This document shows, piece by piece, positions 34,337 through 45,461 of a DNA stretch of 64,000 nucleotides. A program made the position numbers and the translations under genes. The stretch's first letter is position 1, and each line of letters opens with the position of its first letter. The stretch covers positions 551,026 to 615,025 of the forward strand of contig NW_019773825.1 of NCBI RefSeq assembly GCF_001039355.2, written 5' to 3'. The stretch is from Lingula anatina. Lineage: Eukaryota; Brachiopoda; Lingulata; Lingulida; Lingulidae. A model generated the notes under the pieces. That model made no database searches. It had not been told where the DNA came from and saw nothing but the letters and a program-made list of their open reading frames with translations.

Positions 34337-35214
34337 CATTACACTGTATCAGTTGACTTTACTTTACTTATTTACACTATGAAGAACCGTATCTACAGTT
34401 TGATTAAATAAAACCAAAGGCCATACAGGGATCGTGGGACCATGAAATAACTTACCATCATAACTAACATCAGTTCTCACTTTAATCTAACTGCTGGTAA
34501 CAAGATCGTTCTGTGTCAGCTCGCAAGTGTAATTTTTTTCACAATGAATTCCATATCTTTTGTCTCATTGTACATGGTTTTGAGTGTTTTAAACACACAG
34601 GAAGCGGTAACAATTTCAAGCTTTCCTCTCCCAACGCAAAGTGTTATGAATTACATCAGTGCCGACGGTATAGCAGCGTGGGTTAAAACTTGGCTAGGCG
34701 CCTTAAGCCGGGAGGCGAACAAGGCCAGAATGACGGACGAGAATTTAACCGCCGAAGTGGAACATTTACATCGCTCATTACACTGTATCAGTTGACTTTA
34801 CTTTACTTATTTACACTATGAAGAACCGTATCTACAGTTTGATTAAATAAAACCAAAGGCCATACAGGGATCGTGAGACCATGAAATAACTTACCATCAT
34901 AACTAACATCAGTTCTCACTTTAATCTAACTGCTGGTAACAAGATCGTTCTGTGTCAGCTCGCAAGTGTAATTTTTTTCACAATGAATTCCATTTCTTTT
35001 GTCTCATTGTACGTGGTTTTGAGTGTTTTAAACACACAGGGAGCGGTAACAAATTCAAGCTATCCTCTCCCAACGCAAAGTGTTAAGAATTACATCAGTG
35101 CCGACGGTATAGCAGCGTGGGTTAAAACTTGGCTAGGCGCCTTAAGCCGGGAGGCGAACAAGGCCAGAATGACGGACGAGAATTTAACCGCCGAAGTGGA
35201 ACATTTACATCGCT
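34337..35214 (+). repeat. 439-bp tandem duplication of lectin 2 promoter and most of exon 1
   Basis: Unit 1 (34337-34775) and unit 2 (34776-35214) are nearly identical. Unit 1 holds a start codon at 34544 and 77 codons of exon 1, with differences such as EAVTISSFPLP versus GAVTNSSYPLP. It then runs into the start of unit 2 within the coiled coil. Only unit 2 continues into the rest of exon 1. Confidence 0.88.
34544..34795 (+). pseudogene. Truncated extra first exon of lectin 2
   Basis: Encodes the signal peptide, linker and first coiled-coil turns of the lectin, then seven unrelated residues (LHCIS end) and a stop in the duplicated promoter. No donor site is preserved. It could give a secreted 83-residue peptide if transcribed. 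Confidence 0.75.
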
Positions 35215-38202
35215 CAGACAACAACTTCGAAAAGAGTCTGCAGGACGTACAACAAAAAGTGAACATAATCCAAGCAGAGAATGTGGCACTTTCCGGACAG
35301 GTGGCGGCGCTTAAGCGCCAGGTGAAGCAATTTAAAGACATTTTTACAGGTATAAATCTATTATCATTATGTTCATTTAATCTAATGGCACGCATATTCA
35401 TTTTCGTTATGATTTATTTTGATGATAAATATGGGGACTTCTATTATCTAATAGAGTTAAAAAGGCGTGATTATCTCAGTTATTTAGTTTTATTTGATTT
35501 ATGAGAGTTGTTTGTTTGTAATGTTCGTATTAACATTTTGTCAGTTTAATATTTTCCAATAGAACTATACCCAGGATGCAAGGGCCGCTCGGTTACCTTC
35601 CAAAACAAAGAGTACTATTTTGTTGACCCCTCTTCGAAGACCAGCGGTACTCAGGTGATGGGGCAGGCATGCTGTCAACTCATGGGAAAAAACTTGGTGG
35701 CCGTGAACAGTGCTGAAGAGTTGAAGTTTATAGCGGCTAATATCTGGAGTCGGGGTACGTTATTAATACCTATATAAGACAAAAATAGTTTTCCCGGTTT
35801 CTTTTGTCAATACATATTTTAATATCGTTGCGCACTATAAGGGCATTAACGCATTTTTGTCCCTTGATTAACCATCCCACGCACTGAACTACAGTGAGAT
35901 GACAAAGCGTTGCACCACTTTGCTTAAGGTGAACAGCAGCTGGATTTCTTAGATTTTTCAATTGGCATTTTATTGAAAATTGGTAACGAAGTATCTTAAC
36001 TACAGGTTTACTAACCAGTGCTTTTCCCTAACAAAACGCATGTTATAGGTTAGTATAAAGGTTTTCTAGCCATGTGTTCTCAATATGGACCTAGACTGCT
36101 CAAGGCTCAGTTATCTTTTGGGGGCTATAGTGGTCCAAGCTCTAAAACACTTTCTGTATTTCTGGTAAAGAGGCATCCCTTGCTACTTGGTTTACAAATT
36201 TCAGTGTAACGCTCGTGGTTTAGATTCCCATGCATCAAGCGTAGTTGACCAATTTCTTAGAAATCGATGCATCACCAAACGTACCATTATTGAAGTGGAC
36301 TGACTAACGAAAAAATGTATATTCTTTGGCAGATAAGAAGTGGATGGTGTGGTCCACACTCTCACTTGTCCACTTACATTGGTAACAGTGAATATGACCC
36401 TTAATAACATTCAAAATGGCACCAGTTTCACCTACAATACCTGCGACGGTTCTTGCAGCCCCATGTCATACAATGCTTCACCAATGTCGTACAAACCCTA
36501 TTTACAGGCTGACCAGACATACCATTTCTGGCGGTTGCAGGGTTTGCAGAAGGATGGAGGACACTGGTGAAGTCAATAAAGTACCACGAAGTGGGCCCTA
36601 GAGTAAGACAAATGTCAGAGACAACAGGTGTCTTTTTATGCTGTCAAGGCTTGGTGTAAATGAACCTTGTATCGAATTAGATTTGCAGGTTGGGATTAGC
36701 AAAATAATTGTTCAAAGGGGCTCCATGATTCAGGAATTCACATCAGACTTTCCAGGTGGAAACCGCTTATTACCTTGGTGCATAGACGAAGAAGAGTGAC
36801 ATGGGCTGCAAGAAGTATTGCATTTGTGGTAGGTTAAGTTGCCCTATCTTTTATTTTCCGATGAGTCCCTCTTCACCTTGAACAACGTTGGTGGACAGGT
36901 GAGAGTATGGAGAACATCAACCACTTCTCATGTGCCAGAGAATATATACATTTCCTCGCTAGATAGTTCATTTCAATAATGGAATCGGTGTGCATTGGTC
37001 TCTACGGAATTGGTGAACTGGTGTCGATAAATCGTAATGTGGACCGTGAGCGTTACATTAGAATTCTTGACCAGCTTCTTATACCATAGATAAAAACATA
37101 TTTGAGGACAGAAATTCAAAATCTCTAGAATGAGATTAAAAATGGAGTAGAAAGGATCTAACTCATAGTTTATTTACGACTTGGGACAACATAACCCTCA
37201 GAAGTTTACTGAATGGTTATCGACAATGATCAGAAGGATGCTGACCATATTGAGAATACGTAGATATTCTGTTTGTCATTACTGACATAATAACATGCCT
37301 TATGCAACCAGAACTATAGATACTTTATTGACATGACCAGTTTTAAATTAAATACTAATTCAAAAACCTAACAAATTCAGCTATTGTTCACGTTTAAGGA
37401 AAATGGTGAAGTAGTTTTGTCACAACTCTGTATATTTCAGCATTACCTAAGTGGATAAGGAAATAAAATAGGCCTACTAAATTGGTGGAATGTTACTGAC
37501 ACTCTTTGATACTATGTCGATCAATAATTTTTATAGTTTTAATATCAGAAAATATCATTCAAACAATAAAATTTTGTTACTGAGATATCTGTCTCTCAGC
37601 CTTCATGTCCGTCCGTCTATCCGTCTGTCTGTCTATCTATGTCCATCTTACATATATCTGTACTGATTTATAGATAAAGGAAATGACTACGGAAATATGA
37701 AGTGACTGTGTATTTAATAATCTTGCGACAATTTTTGGCAATAATGTATATTACCATTTTTGCTTTATGTGATACCTCGCATTCACCTCTAAATGAAATA
37801 TCAAGAATTTGTAGAACTTCATTAACAGTTGTGATTGAATGTTTTCTTGTAATTACATTGATGGTAACATACTTTTGTATTCGAAACCAGCAGACACTAA
37901 CAAAGAAACATACTCAGAAAGCATTCTTTACTCCACCAAATGTACATTAAAAAAAAATACTACATGTTTTTAAAAGGTGTCTGAATTACATTTCAGGCCA
38001 GTCCTATTGGAGTGACGCAGAGTGCATCATAGGTCAAAACTGCGTTTGGAAGAATAGCCCGACGTCCGTGTTTTATCAACCTGACATTATTATGGCTAAC
38101 TGGGATGTCCCGAGAGAGTATTGCGTTTTAATAAGTATGCATTTTGGTGTGGCCTTCTTTCACCTGCCATGTGATAGAGAAGCCGGATTTATTTGTGAAT
38201 GA
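34983..38202 (+). CDS. Secreted coiled-coil C-type lectin 2 (three exons)
   Basis: Exons 34983-35349, 35563-35754 and 37997-38202 join in phase to 254 residues, one shorter than lectin 1. Order is a signal peptide (MNSISFVSLYVVLSVL), coiled coil (LTAEVEHLHRSDNNFEKSL, VNIIQAENVALSGQVAAL) and C-type lectin domain ending CDREAGFICE. Differences from lectin 1 cluster in exon 3 and the end of exon 2 (FIAANIWSRG versus FIQDHIWGNG); exon 2 is otherwise almost identical. As in lectin 1, no EPN/QPD motif is evident. Likely role: secreted oligomeric recognition or adhesion protein; the ligand is unknown. Confidence 0.82.
35755..37996 (+). other. Lectin 2 intron 2 (ancestral, uninterrupted form)
   Basis: Aligns with the lectin 1 intron pieces 11557-12466, 14107-14889 and 29039-29562, and lacks the Tc1 and Polinton. 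Its segment 37170-37713 has an inverted copy at 41764-42306. CTGT-type tetranucleotide repeats lie at about 37617-37645. Confidence 0.75.
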
Positions 38203-38647
38203 ACGCCTCTTATGCAAAAGTACTGACAGGCTAGCTGAATACTTATATCATGTGTGAGAAACAAAGATGGGAATAGTGCCTGGATGTCGCGCTTCGCTTG
38301 TTATGTTAAATGGAAGAGGATTAAGGGGGCATCAGGGTATGTTTACCCCCAAAGGCTATAGGGGGTAAATGCACGTGACACCCCCGTCCCTCCCTTTCCC
38401 CGCCATTGAAAATTGTACATGGCACATGTATTTACGGATGTTGTAACCCTACATCAAATTATTTAATAATGTATCTATCTTTGTGATGATTTAAAGCAAT
38501 ACATAGATACTAAAAAATCTAAAATATCGGAATTTATATTTCTTGCTGCCATTTATAAGCATAGGCAACGCAAAGCCTTAATTGCCAATTTAACGCCTTT
38601 CGGTTTTAAGGTGAGATAGTAATCAGTATGGGGCGTAACTACATCCC

Positions 38648-39048
38648 GGTGTAACATGAAAATCTGACTCCCAAACTACAAAAAAAGTGCCAATGTATCC
38701 TCCATTTTACATACTACAAGATCACAGTCATATACTCAAAATGAAATAAGATTTATGAAGTTTTGTGGAGGGGGAGTCAAATTTTCATGGGGAGTTAGAT
38801 TTTCATCATGTGCACATTTTTAATTTTCTTATTTTTTCATGAAAATTATCACCTGCAAACTACAAAAAAGTGCCAATGTATCTTCCATTTTACATACTAC
38901 AAGATCACAGTCATATACTCAAAATAGAATAACATTTATGAGGTTTTGTGGAGGGGGAGTCAAATTTTCATGGGGGAAGTCACATTTTCATAATGAAAAT
39001 CTGACTGGGGAGTCACATTTTAGGGGAGTCAGATTTTCATGGTACACC
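38648..39048. mobile_element. Short copy of the palindromic modular MITE
   Basis: 401 bp between GGTGTAACATGAAAATCTGA and the complementary end GATTTTCATGGTACACC. It contains two of the long modules in one orientation only, plus ATTTTCAT/ATGAAAAT boxes. Same family as 8365-9674. Confidence 0.82.
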
Positions 39049-40440
39049 GGAACAAGATTTTATCACGAAGATTGGCAAAGTTGACCGTTGTCAGGAACCA
39101 TAGTATAGAAAAAAGTGTAATTAGTACTTTTAAAACTTTCATACATAATGTTGTATTAACTCAATCAGAGGAAGCCATTGTTTGATAAAATTCAGACATG
39201 GGAATCCAAGTTGTACAAGTTGTTCAGATAATGCTTCACACCTTGCAGTTCAAATTTTAATGTCCTTTGTTCCGAAGTCAGTAATCTGTTAGAACTAGAT
39301 TACAGGGTGTTATTAGGAGTGCCCACCTGGAAGAAGGTGGACTTGTGTATGAAGTAACCAATCAGTTTTTAAGTTATGTGATGGACAGTTTAACTGATAG
39401 AGTTTGGTATAAAAATCTGTAAACTTAAATCTAGAGCGGGAGCTAGAGAGAGGAGGAGAGAGGTCATACTTGCATCATGTAACTTTTAGTGTAGAAAAAT
39501 GTATTCTGTTGAAGTTACAACATGGAGTCGTTTCATTCTTTTCCGTGTGCAGAGTTTAAGACAAGGAACCTGGGATTATCTTACATAAAGGGTCATTTTA
39601 TGTAATGTGGGGGCCCTGGGATGGTCTTAAGGGGGTTCCCCACGCCGTGAGTGTAAAGGCTACAATCCTTTGCCGATATTCTAGTTTAAATGTTTTTGTT
39701 ATGGGGTTATGAGCCCCTAATTACAGATTTTCATTAAACAAGCGCACTTTATATCTATACAATTTAACAAGATAAAAGAAATTGTCCTTGTATAAATGTT
39801 TTCCGCAATGGACAAATAAATTGATTTACCCATTTATCATAAACGAATATTCCGGGAAACATTTTGAGTTCCTTACACGCACCTGTAAGTATATTCTCTA
39901 ATATTGAATCAATGATAATAATTGCTTAACAGATAAATACTATGGAAAACGTTTCCAAAAAGTTTTAATTATCATTTTTGACAAACCTCACCTCTTGTCA
40001 ACCATGTTGACGTGTTTTTCTTGACGTGTTTTTGGACTGCATTGAGGCATTGAGAGAATTAAGGTAGTAAGGATGGGGGAATTTAAAAAAAAAATAAGCA
40101 TAAACGCGGGCTAACGACTTTCCATTACCCAGACATATATGACGAGTATCAGGAAAGGAAGATCAAATGTTAATTTCTTTGGGTAAAGTTTTTCGAGTTG
40201 AATTTTTACACTGGGCAACTCTGAATATCTTATACCAGTTGTAAAGTAGTGATAATATTTTTCATATAATAATTTAGTGATAAAAGTGTACCCCAGCTCC
40301 TTTTACCACATTAAAATGTTAAAAGCACTTATGATAAAATAATTCACGTTTCAATAAAATTACGATAAAGGACTACTTCTGGCGATTTAAAACTACTGCA
40401 CATGGAATAAAAACCGTTTATTCTATTGCAAATTAGAAGG
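39049..40440. other. Non-coding; possible LTR remnant
   Basis: No gene. Around 39300-39720 there is a TATAAAAAT box, a purine-rich AGAGAGAGGAGGAGAG stretch and a short palindrome TTACATAAAGGGTCATTTTA, which together could be a decayed solo LTR. No second copy is present in the window, so this stays unproven. Confidence 0.3.
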
Positions 40441-40449
40441 TGCATATTG

Positions 40450-40735
40450 AATAAAGGAGCATCAGATTATTTTAGTCTTTACTTTTGTCAAATCAAATAT
40501 ATTGTTTGATGTTAAAAGACGATTACATTGCCCCATACAAATATGATTCAGTTTTGCACAGATCTTCTTTTAGTTTCCCTAAAGTAAGCCTATCTGACCA
40601 GGTCAAAGTTTCACAGTTAGGCGTTCTTGCTACACTGGGCAGGCATATCCTGTAATTGAGGGCACGCTGTGTCCAGAAAGTCACGACGAGAATTTTGTTA
40701 TACTCTGCCGGTGCACTGTGAAGAAAAAAAAACAA
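40450..40735 (-). pseudogene. Degraded CR1/L2-like LINE 3' remnant
   Basis: Minus-strand reading gives CP-like and RALNY, then LGKLKEDLCKTES, matching in order the C-terminal LINE segment at 55088-54537 (RALKI, LEKRREDLCKTFF). The nucleotide phrase TTTTGCACAGATCTTC is shared. Similar sequence occurs at about 7550-7640. Confidence 0.6.
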
Positions 40736-41763
40736 CCTATCGTTCCCTCACCACCACTCGTAAAAATAAAGGGTCGTATGTACATGTTTAATAGACAGTG
40801 AGTTTGTCTATCTTAGTGCGGGTGAGGATTTGATAGGTGAATTATAAACCTATTTACATTGCAGATTTCACTGACTTGTTTTATCTCCTGGACCCTAGAT
40901 TTGGGGACGGTTTATTGCGTTCTTTGGAAACTACATGGTTCCTACAATAACTTTAGTACCTGTATATACGTTATCATTTTTATTTTATATTTTCCACGCT
41001 GTTCTTATGTTTATTTATATTGTGTTAGAGAAGAAACTAGAACACTGCTCAATATTAAGTAACATCTATTCATCTTGTCATGTGATGAACTGTATAAAAG
41101 CCGATGTTGCATGTACTCTGCGCGGTCATTTATATACTTACTGGCAGAGTGGAGGTATGTTTCGATATTACGTGTAGATTGTGTAAAATTTATGTGTTTA
41201 ATAAAGTGTAATTCACTTATATAGAGATATTTTGTGTAGTTTACAAAAGTTTACAAAAGTTTACTTAAGTTTAATCAGTAACCTAAGTTATGAGCATCGT
41301 GTTTATTAAAGTTTATGTTAGTATGGGTGTGGCATTTTCATGACCAACACGCACATGTATATTTATGTTATCAAATAAATTTACAGTACCAGCTCAGATT
41401 GCTATGGCCGTATCTGAGCAGCCAGTTGCTAGCGGAGAAAGCGAGTCTGGATATTGTTCTAGTGTGAGTGTTTTAAATAAAATAATAAATAGTAAAAACT
41501 TACACACATGCAAAGATCAATTATTTGTTGTTAAGATCACATGAATTAAGTTGTTTAGTATATCTAGTTTATTTATCTTTATTTCACTGTATTGTTATTA
41601 TTATTATTTTTTTCTTTTCTTTTTATAGTTTTCACCAGTTTTGTCCAGTTTCTGTTCAGTTTTTGTTCAGTTTCTGTTCAGATTCTGTTCAGTTCTGTTC
41701 ACTGCGTGAATAAACGGCAGTATTATCCAATGGTGTTGCTTCATTTACTCGTGGTCCGCTACA
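40736..41763. other. Non-coding with promoter-like block and CTGTTCAGTTT minisatellite
   Basis: A TATAAAAGC box at about 41093 is followed by AATAAAG near 41200. An ATG at 41404 opens MAVSEQPVASGESESGYCS just before a GTGAGT donor-like site at 41464. This could be an LTR plus a first exon, or chance. At 41640-41705 an 11-13-base CTGTTCAGTTT-type unit repeats about five times. Confidence 0.3.
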
Positions 41764-42306
41764 ATTATTAAATACACAGTCACTTCATATTTCCGTAGTC
41801 ATAAATCAGTACAGATACATGTAAGATGGACATAGATAGACAGACAGACGGATAGACGGACTTACATGAAGGCTGAGAGACAGATATCTCAGTAAAAAAA
41901 TTTTATTGTTTGAATGATATTTTCTGATATTAAAACTATAAAAATCATTGATCGACATAGTATCAAAGAGTGTCAGTAACATTCCACCAATTTAGTAGGC
42001 CTATTTTATTTCCTTATCCGCTTAGGTAATGCTGAAATATACAGAGTTGTGACAAAACTACTTCACCATTTTCCTTAAACGTGAACAATAGCTGAATTTG
42101 TTAGGTTTTTGAATTAGTATTTAATTTAAAACTGGTCATGTCAATAAAGTATCTATAGTTCTGGTTGCATAAGGCATGTTATTATGTCAGTAATGACAAA
42201 CAGAATATCTACGTATTCTCAATATGGTCAGCATCCTTCTGATCATTGTCGATAACCGTTCAGTAAACTTCTGAGGGTTATGTTGTCCCAAGTCGTAAAT
42301 AAACTC
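41764..42306 (-). repeat. Inverted copy of lectin intron sequence
   Basis: Reverse complement of 37170-37713 with few differences, including the polymorphic tetranucleotide tract. It lacks the Polinton insertion, like lectin 2. The two arms are about 4 kb apart and face each other. The DIRS-like element begins at its right edge. Confidence 0.85.
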
Positions 42307-42334
42307 ATACAAACACAACTCCTATTTAAGTAAA

Positions 42335-43422
42335 GTGGACCTTAAATCGGCATACCGGAGTGTCAGGATACACCCATCTCAGTATAAATTCATGGGATTA
42401 AAATGGAAATTCAAGGGACACAATGATTTCACATATATGTATGACACATCACTACCATTTGGTTCCAAAAAATCACCGGGAATTTTCCATCGACTGTCAC
42501 AATCTATAAGGAGAATGATGTCCAAGAGGGGTTTCCAGACTGTGGTATACCTAGATGACTTTTTAATAATTGAGCCAAAAAAAAAAAACAACGGTGCATT
42601 GAAGCAATGAACACTCTGATATTTTTATTGAGAAAGCTGGGTTTTAGTATTGCTTGGGATAAGGTAGAAGGACCAACAAAGGAACTTACCTTCTTGGGCA
42701 TTCAGTTTAATACCTCAACAATGACTATGTCACTCCCGCAGAACAAAGTAGAAAATCTTTTAACGGTTCTGAGATCATTTAAAAGCAGGAGACGGGCGTC
42801 TCTAAAGCAGTTGCAACAGTTAGCGGGGAAGCTGTCATGGGCGTGCGCAATCATTCTAGGGGGTAGGGCTTACCTCCAGCGGATTTTATACACACTAAGA
42901 CCAATTAAGCAAGCAAAGCATAAGGCAAGATTAGATGAGCAATTTCAAGGGGATATTGATTGGTGGACACAGTGCATACAAGTCTTTAATTGTAAACAGC
43001 TAATCATACCACACAGAGAAACTGTCCACGTGTATACTGATGCCTCAGCCATGGGGGCTGGCATGGTCTGCAGAGATGATTGGGCTTATCTAGATTGGAA
43101 CATAGATGCCCACTACGCCAGGGATTATCACATTAACAGGAAGGAAACCATAGCAGTGATTGCTGCTATATTCAGATGGGCACCTACTTGGATTAACAAA
43201 TCTGTCATCATTAATACCGACAACATGACTACTAGAGCTGCCATAAACAAAGGTGCTACACGTGACCCTGTGATTATGAGCCAGTTACGTATTGTCTTTT
43301 GGCTCTCGGTAATATACAATTTCTCTATCCAATGTAGGCACATTCAAGGACATACCAACAGCTGGGCAGATGCCATATCAAGGATGGACAGATTGGGTCA
43401 TTTTTGTTTTGGTTCAGCATAA
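42335..43422 (+). pseudogene. DIRS-type reverse transcriptase-RNase H, frameshifted
   Basis: The first frame has MDLKSAYRSVRIHPSQY, TSLPFGSKKSPGIFHRLSQ and the active site VVYLDDFLI; it ends after a run of 12 A at about 42579-42590. The second frame (42607-43422) gives FLGIQFNT, QQLAGKLSWACAI and the RNase H with VYTDASAMGAG, RKETIAVIAAI, NTDNMTT and a final HIQGHTNSWADAISR. The poly-A run is a plausible slip site, either a sequencing error or mutation. Upstream RT motifs are cut off. Confidence 0.9.
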
Positions 43423-43579
43423 TCTGTGCAGGTTCTATAGTTCCGCATGATAACAATAGTTTACAAAAGTTTACAAAGTACCATATGTCTGATGACACTT
43501 TAAAATTGTTTATTAACAGGTACCAGCGCCAGAGAGGAACACTTAGACAAAAAGATTCAACATTATAGATCCCTGTGTT

Positions 43580-44499
43580 ATGCAGACAGCACAAAAAAGG
43601 ACCTATTCTTCCTTTTTGCGTTCTTATTTTCACTTCTGTGCCTCCATGTCATATGTGGCTTTCCCAGCAGATAATTTGACATTGTGTCGATATGTTGCTC
43701 ACCTAGCAGAGAAATTGCATGCAAGCTCCATCCCAAAGTACCTGGCAGTGATTAGAATTATTCATCTAGAAATGGGCTTGGATAACCCAATCCAGGACAA
43801 TTGGGCTCTAAAAACAGTTTTGCGTGGTATTCAAAGGGAGAAATGCTTGGCAACCCGTCAAAAACTAGCAATCACACCTACGATTCTGTTGGACATATAT
43901 CAACGGTTGGATAATCAGTGTTTAACTGACATGTTATTTGGGCAGCTTGTCTCGTGGCCTTTTTCGGGTTATTTAGGAAAGCAAACCTCCTTCCAAGATC
44001 TAAGACCAGTGTGGGACATCATCTTCAGCGAAGGGATGTGTCATTCACAAAGGGTGGGATGTTGCTTCAGGTGCGTGGCACTAAAACTATTCAGTTTGGG
44101 GAGAGAGTGCTACAGGTTCCGTTACCGCATGTTCAGGACAGCCCATTGTGTCCAGTGACAGCTACAACAAGAGTGTTACTTAATGCTAGCGGCATTCCTG
44201 AGAATATGGCCCTATTCTCTTGCTGGTTAAATGGAGAACAGGTGGTCCTCACACAAACCCAATTCCTTCGTAAACTGCACCAGGTTTTGTCCCAAACTGG
44301 ACATTCATCACAAGACTTCTCAGGACATAGCTTTCGCAGAGGAGGTGCTTCTTGGGCATTTAAATGTGGTGTGCCAGCGGAAATTATTCAGATGATGGGA
44401 GATTGGCGTTCTGATGCTTACAAACTGTATTTAGAGACATCTGTCAGCACAAAATTGTTCTTCTTAAAGAAAGTTGTGGAAGGGTTGCCTCTATTATAG
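43580..44499 (+). pseudogene. Tyrosine recombinase of the DIRS/PAT element, one frameshift
   Basis: The frame 43580-44158 carries the SAM-like N-terminal core-binding part (RTYSSFLRSYFHFC, LTLCRYVAHLAEKL, KYLAVIRIIH, PILLDIY-like). The frame changes at about 43950. The frame 43954-44499 carries the catalytic part with FSGHSFRRGGASW (H125, R128) and GDWRSDAYKLYLE with the tyrosine at 156 or 159. The protein would join circular or linear cDNA to the target without duplication. One shift inactivates it. Confidence 0.88.
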
Positions 44500-44562
44500 T
44501 TTTTTTTTTTTTTTAACTTATTGTGTCTTTTCTTTTCTATCCCTACTCATTGGATTGGAGTA

Positions 44563-44694
44563 AATCCTAAGGCCTGCGGCCTAGGATTTTGGTTAGGTAT
44601 ATTTGATTTAGTTTAGTTGATTGGGGATTCAATGTATGTATGCAAAACTAAATAAATCCCTATCTTAGCAAGTTTTGTGGTTGTTGTGTTTTTA
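44563..44694 (+). repeat. Split direct repeat, first copy
   Basis: About 132 bp beginning TAAATCCTAAGGCCTGCGGC with a near-palindrome TAGGCCGCAGGCCTTA (complement), ending TTGTGGTTGTTGTGTTTTTA. The second copy is at 45115-45246. Confidence 0.88.
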
Positions 44695-45114
44695 TGGACA
44701 TTTCATTTGAAATGAAGTAAATACATAACAATTACACAGCTGCAGTCAGTTAAGGGCTATCTCTAGCAAGTGCCCAGGTGTCCACGATCAGACATCTAGA
44801 GGTGTGATTTCCTGGGAATTGTTTACCCCAGGGTTAGAGGACTTTGTCCAGTTGCAGTAAAGGAAGTTCTTTGTTTTAGTAACACATGTGTCTTACATGT
44901 ATAGTGGGAAGGGGGGATTCCTCTTGGTGAGTGGCTGGCTTATGATCACATCAGTCTAGAGCTGGGCAGCAGAGCGACAACATATGAAAATGCTAAGTTT
45001 GCAGTCCCACCCACACCACCCAATGTTTAAGAACGTATTATCATAAAGCTTTAATTGCCTCAGAATATGTTGTCAGTATGTTGGTACATTTTTGATTAAG
45101 GTTCTCTGTGGAGT

Positions 45115-45246
45115 AAGCCTAAGGCCTGCGGCCTAGGATTTTGGTAAGGTAATTTTTTTTTAGTTTAGTTGATTGGGGATTCAATGTATGTATGCAAAAC
45201 TAAATAAATCCCTATCTTAGCAAGTTTTGTGGTTGTTGTGTTTTTA
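45115..45246 (+). repeat. Split direct repeat, second copy
   Basis: Same sequence as 44563-44694 with a few changes. It marks the 3' end of the PAT-like element. Confidence 0.88.
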
Positions 45247-45299
45247 CTCTCCTGAAAATCTCTTCCAGTGCCGCTGTAAACATTACTGGTGAAACTAGG

Positions 45300-45352
45300 T
45301 CATCCTGCCGGGCCCTTTCCTGCCGGGCCCTTTTCCTGCCGGGCCCTTTCAC
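45300..45352. repeat. CCTGCCGGGCCCTTT minisatellite
   Basis: Three units of CCTGCCGGGCCCTTT(TT), GC-rich in an AT-rich surrounding. Confidence 0.85.
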
Positions 45353-45461
45353 TCAGACTGAGTTCCCAAGCCTTGATCGATCCAAGGGGTTTTTCGCTAA
45401 ATCTCTTTTAGCTTTAGCGGGTTAGATGTGTGTAACGCCTGCAGAAGCTGCTAAACAATAA

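Larger units (their letters stand above)
42307..45246 (+). mobile_element. PAT/DIRS-like tyrosine-recombinase retrotransposon, 5'-truncated
   Basis: Order: RT, RNase H, tyrosine recombinase, then a split direct repeat: 44563-44694 is repeated at 45115-45246 with a 420-base segment between. A repeat-unique-repeat 3' end fits the B1-A2-B2 layout of PAT-like elements rather than the inverted ends of DIRS1. The matching A1 copy at the 5' end, gag and the first RT motifs are missing. The truncation is at the junction with inverted lectin intron DNA. Confidence 0.85.
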
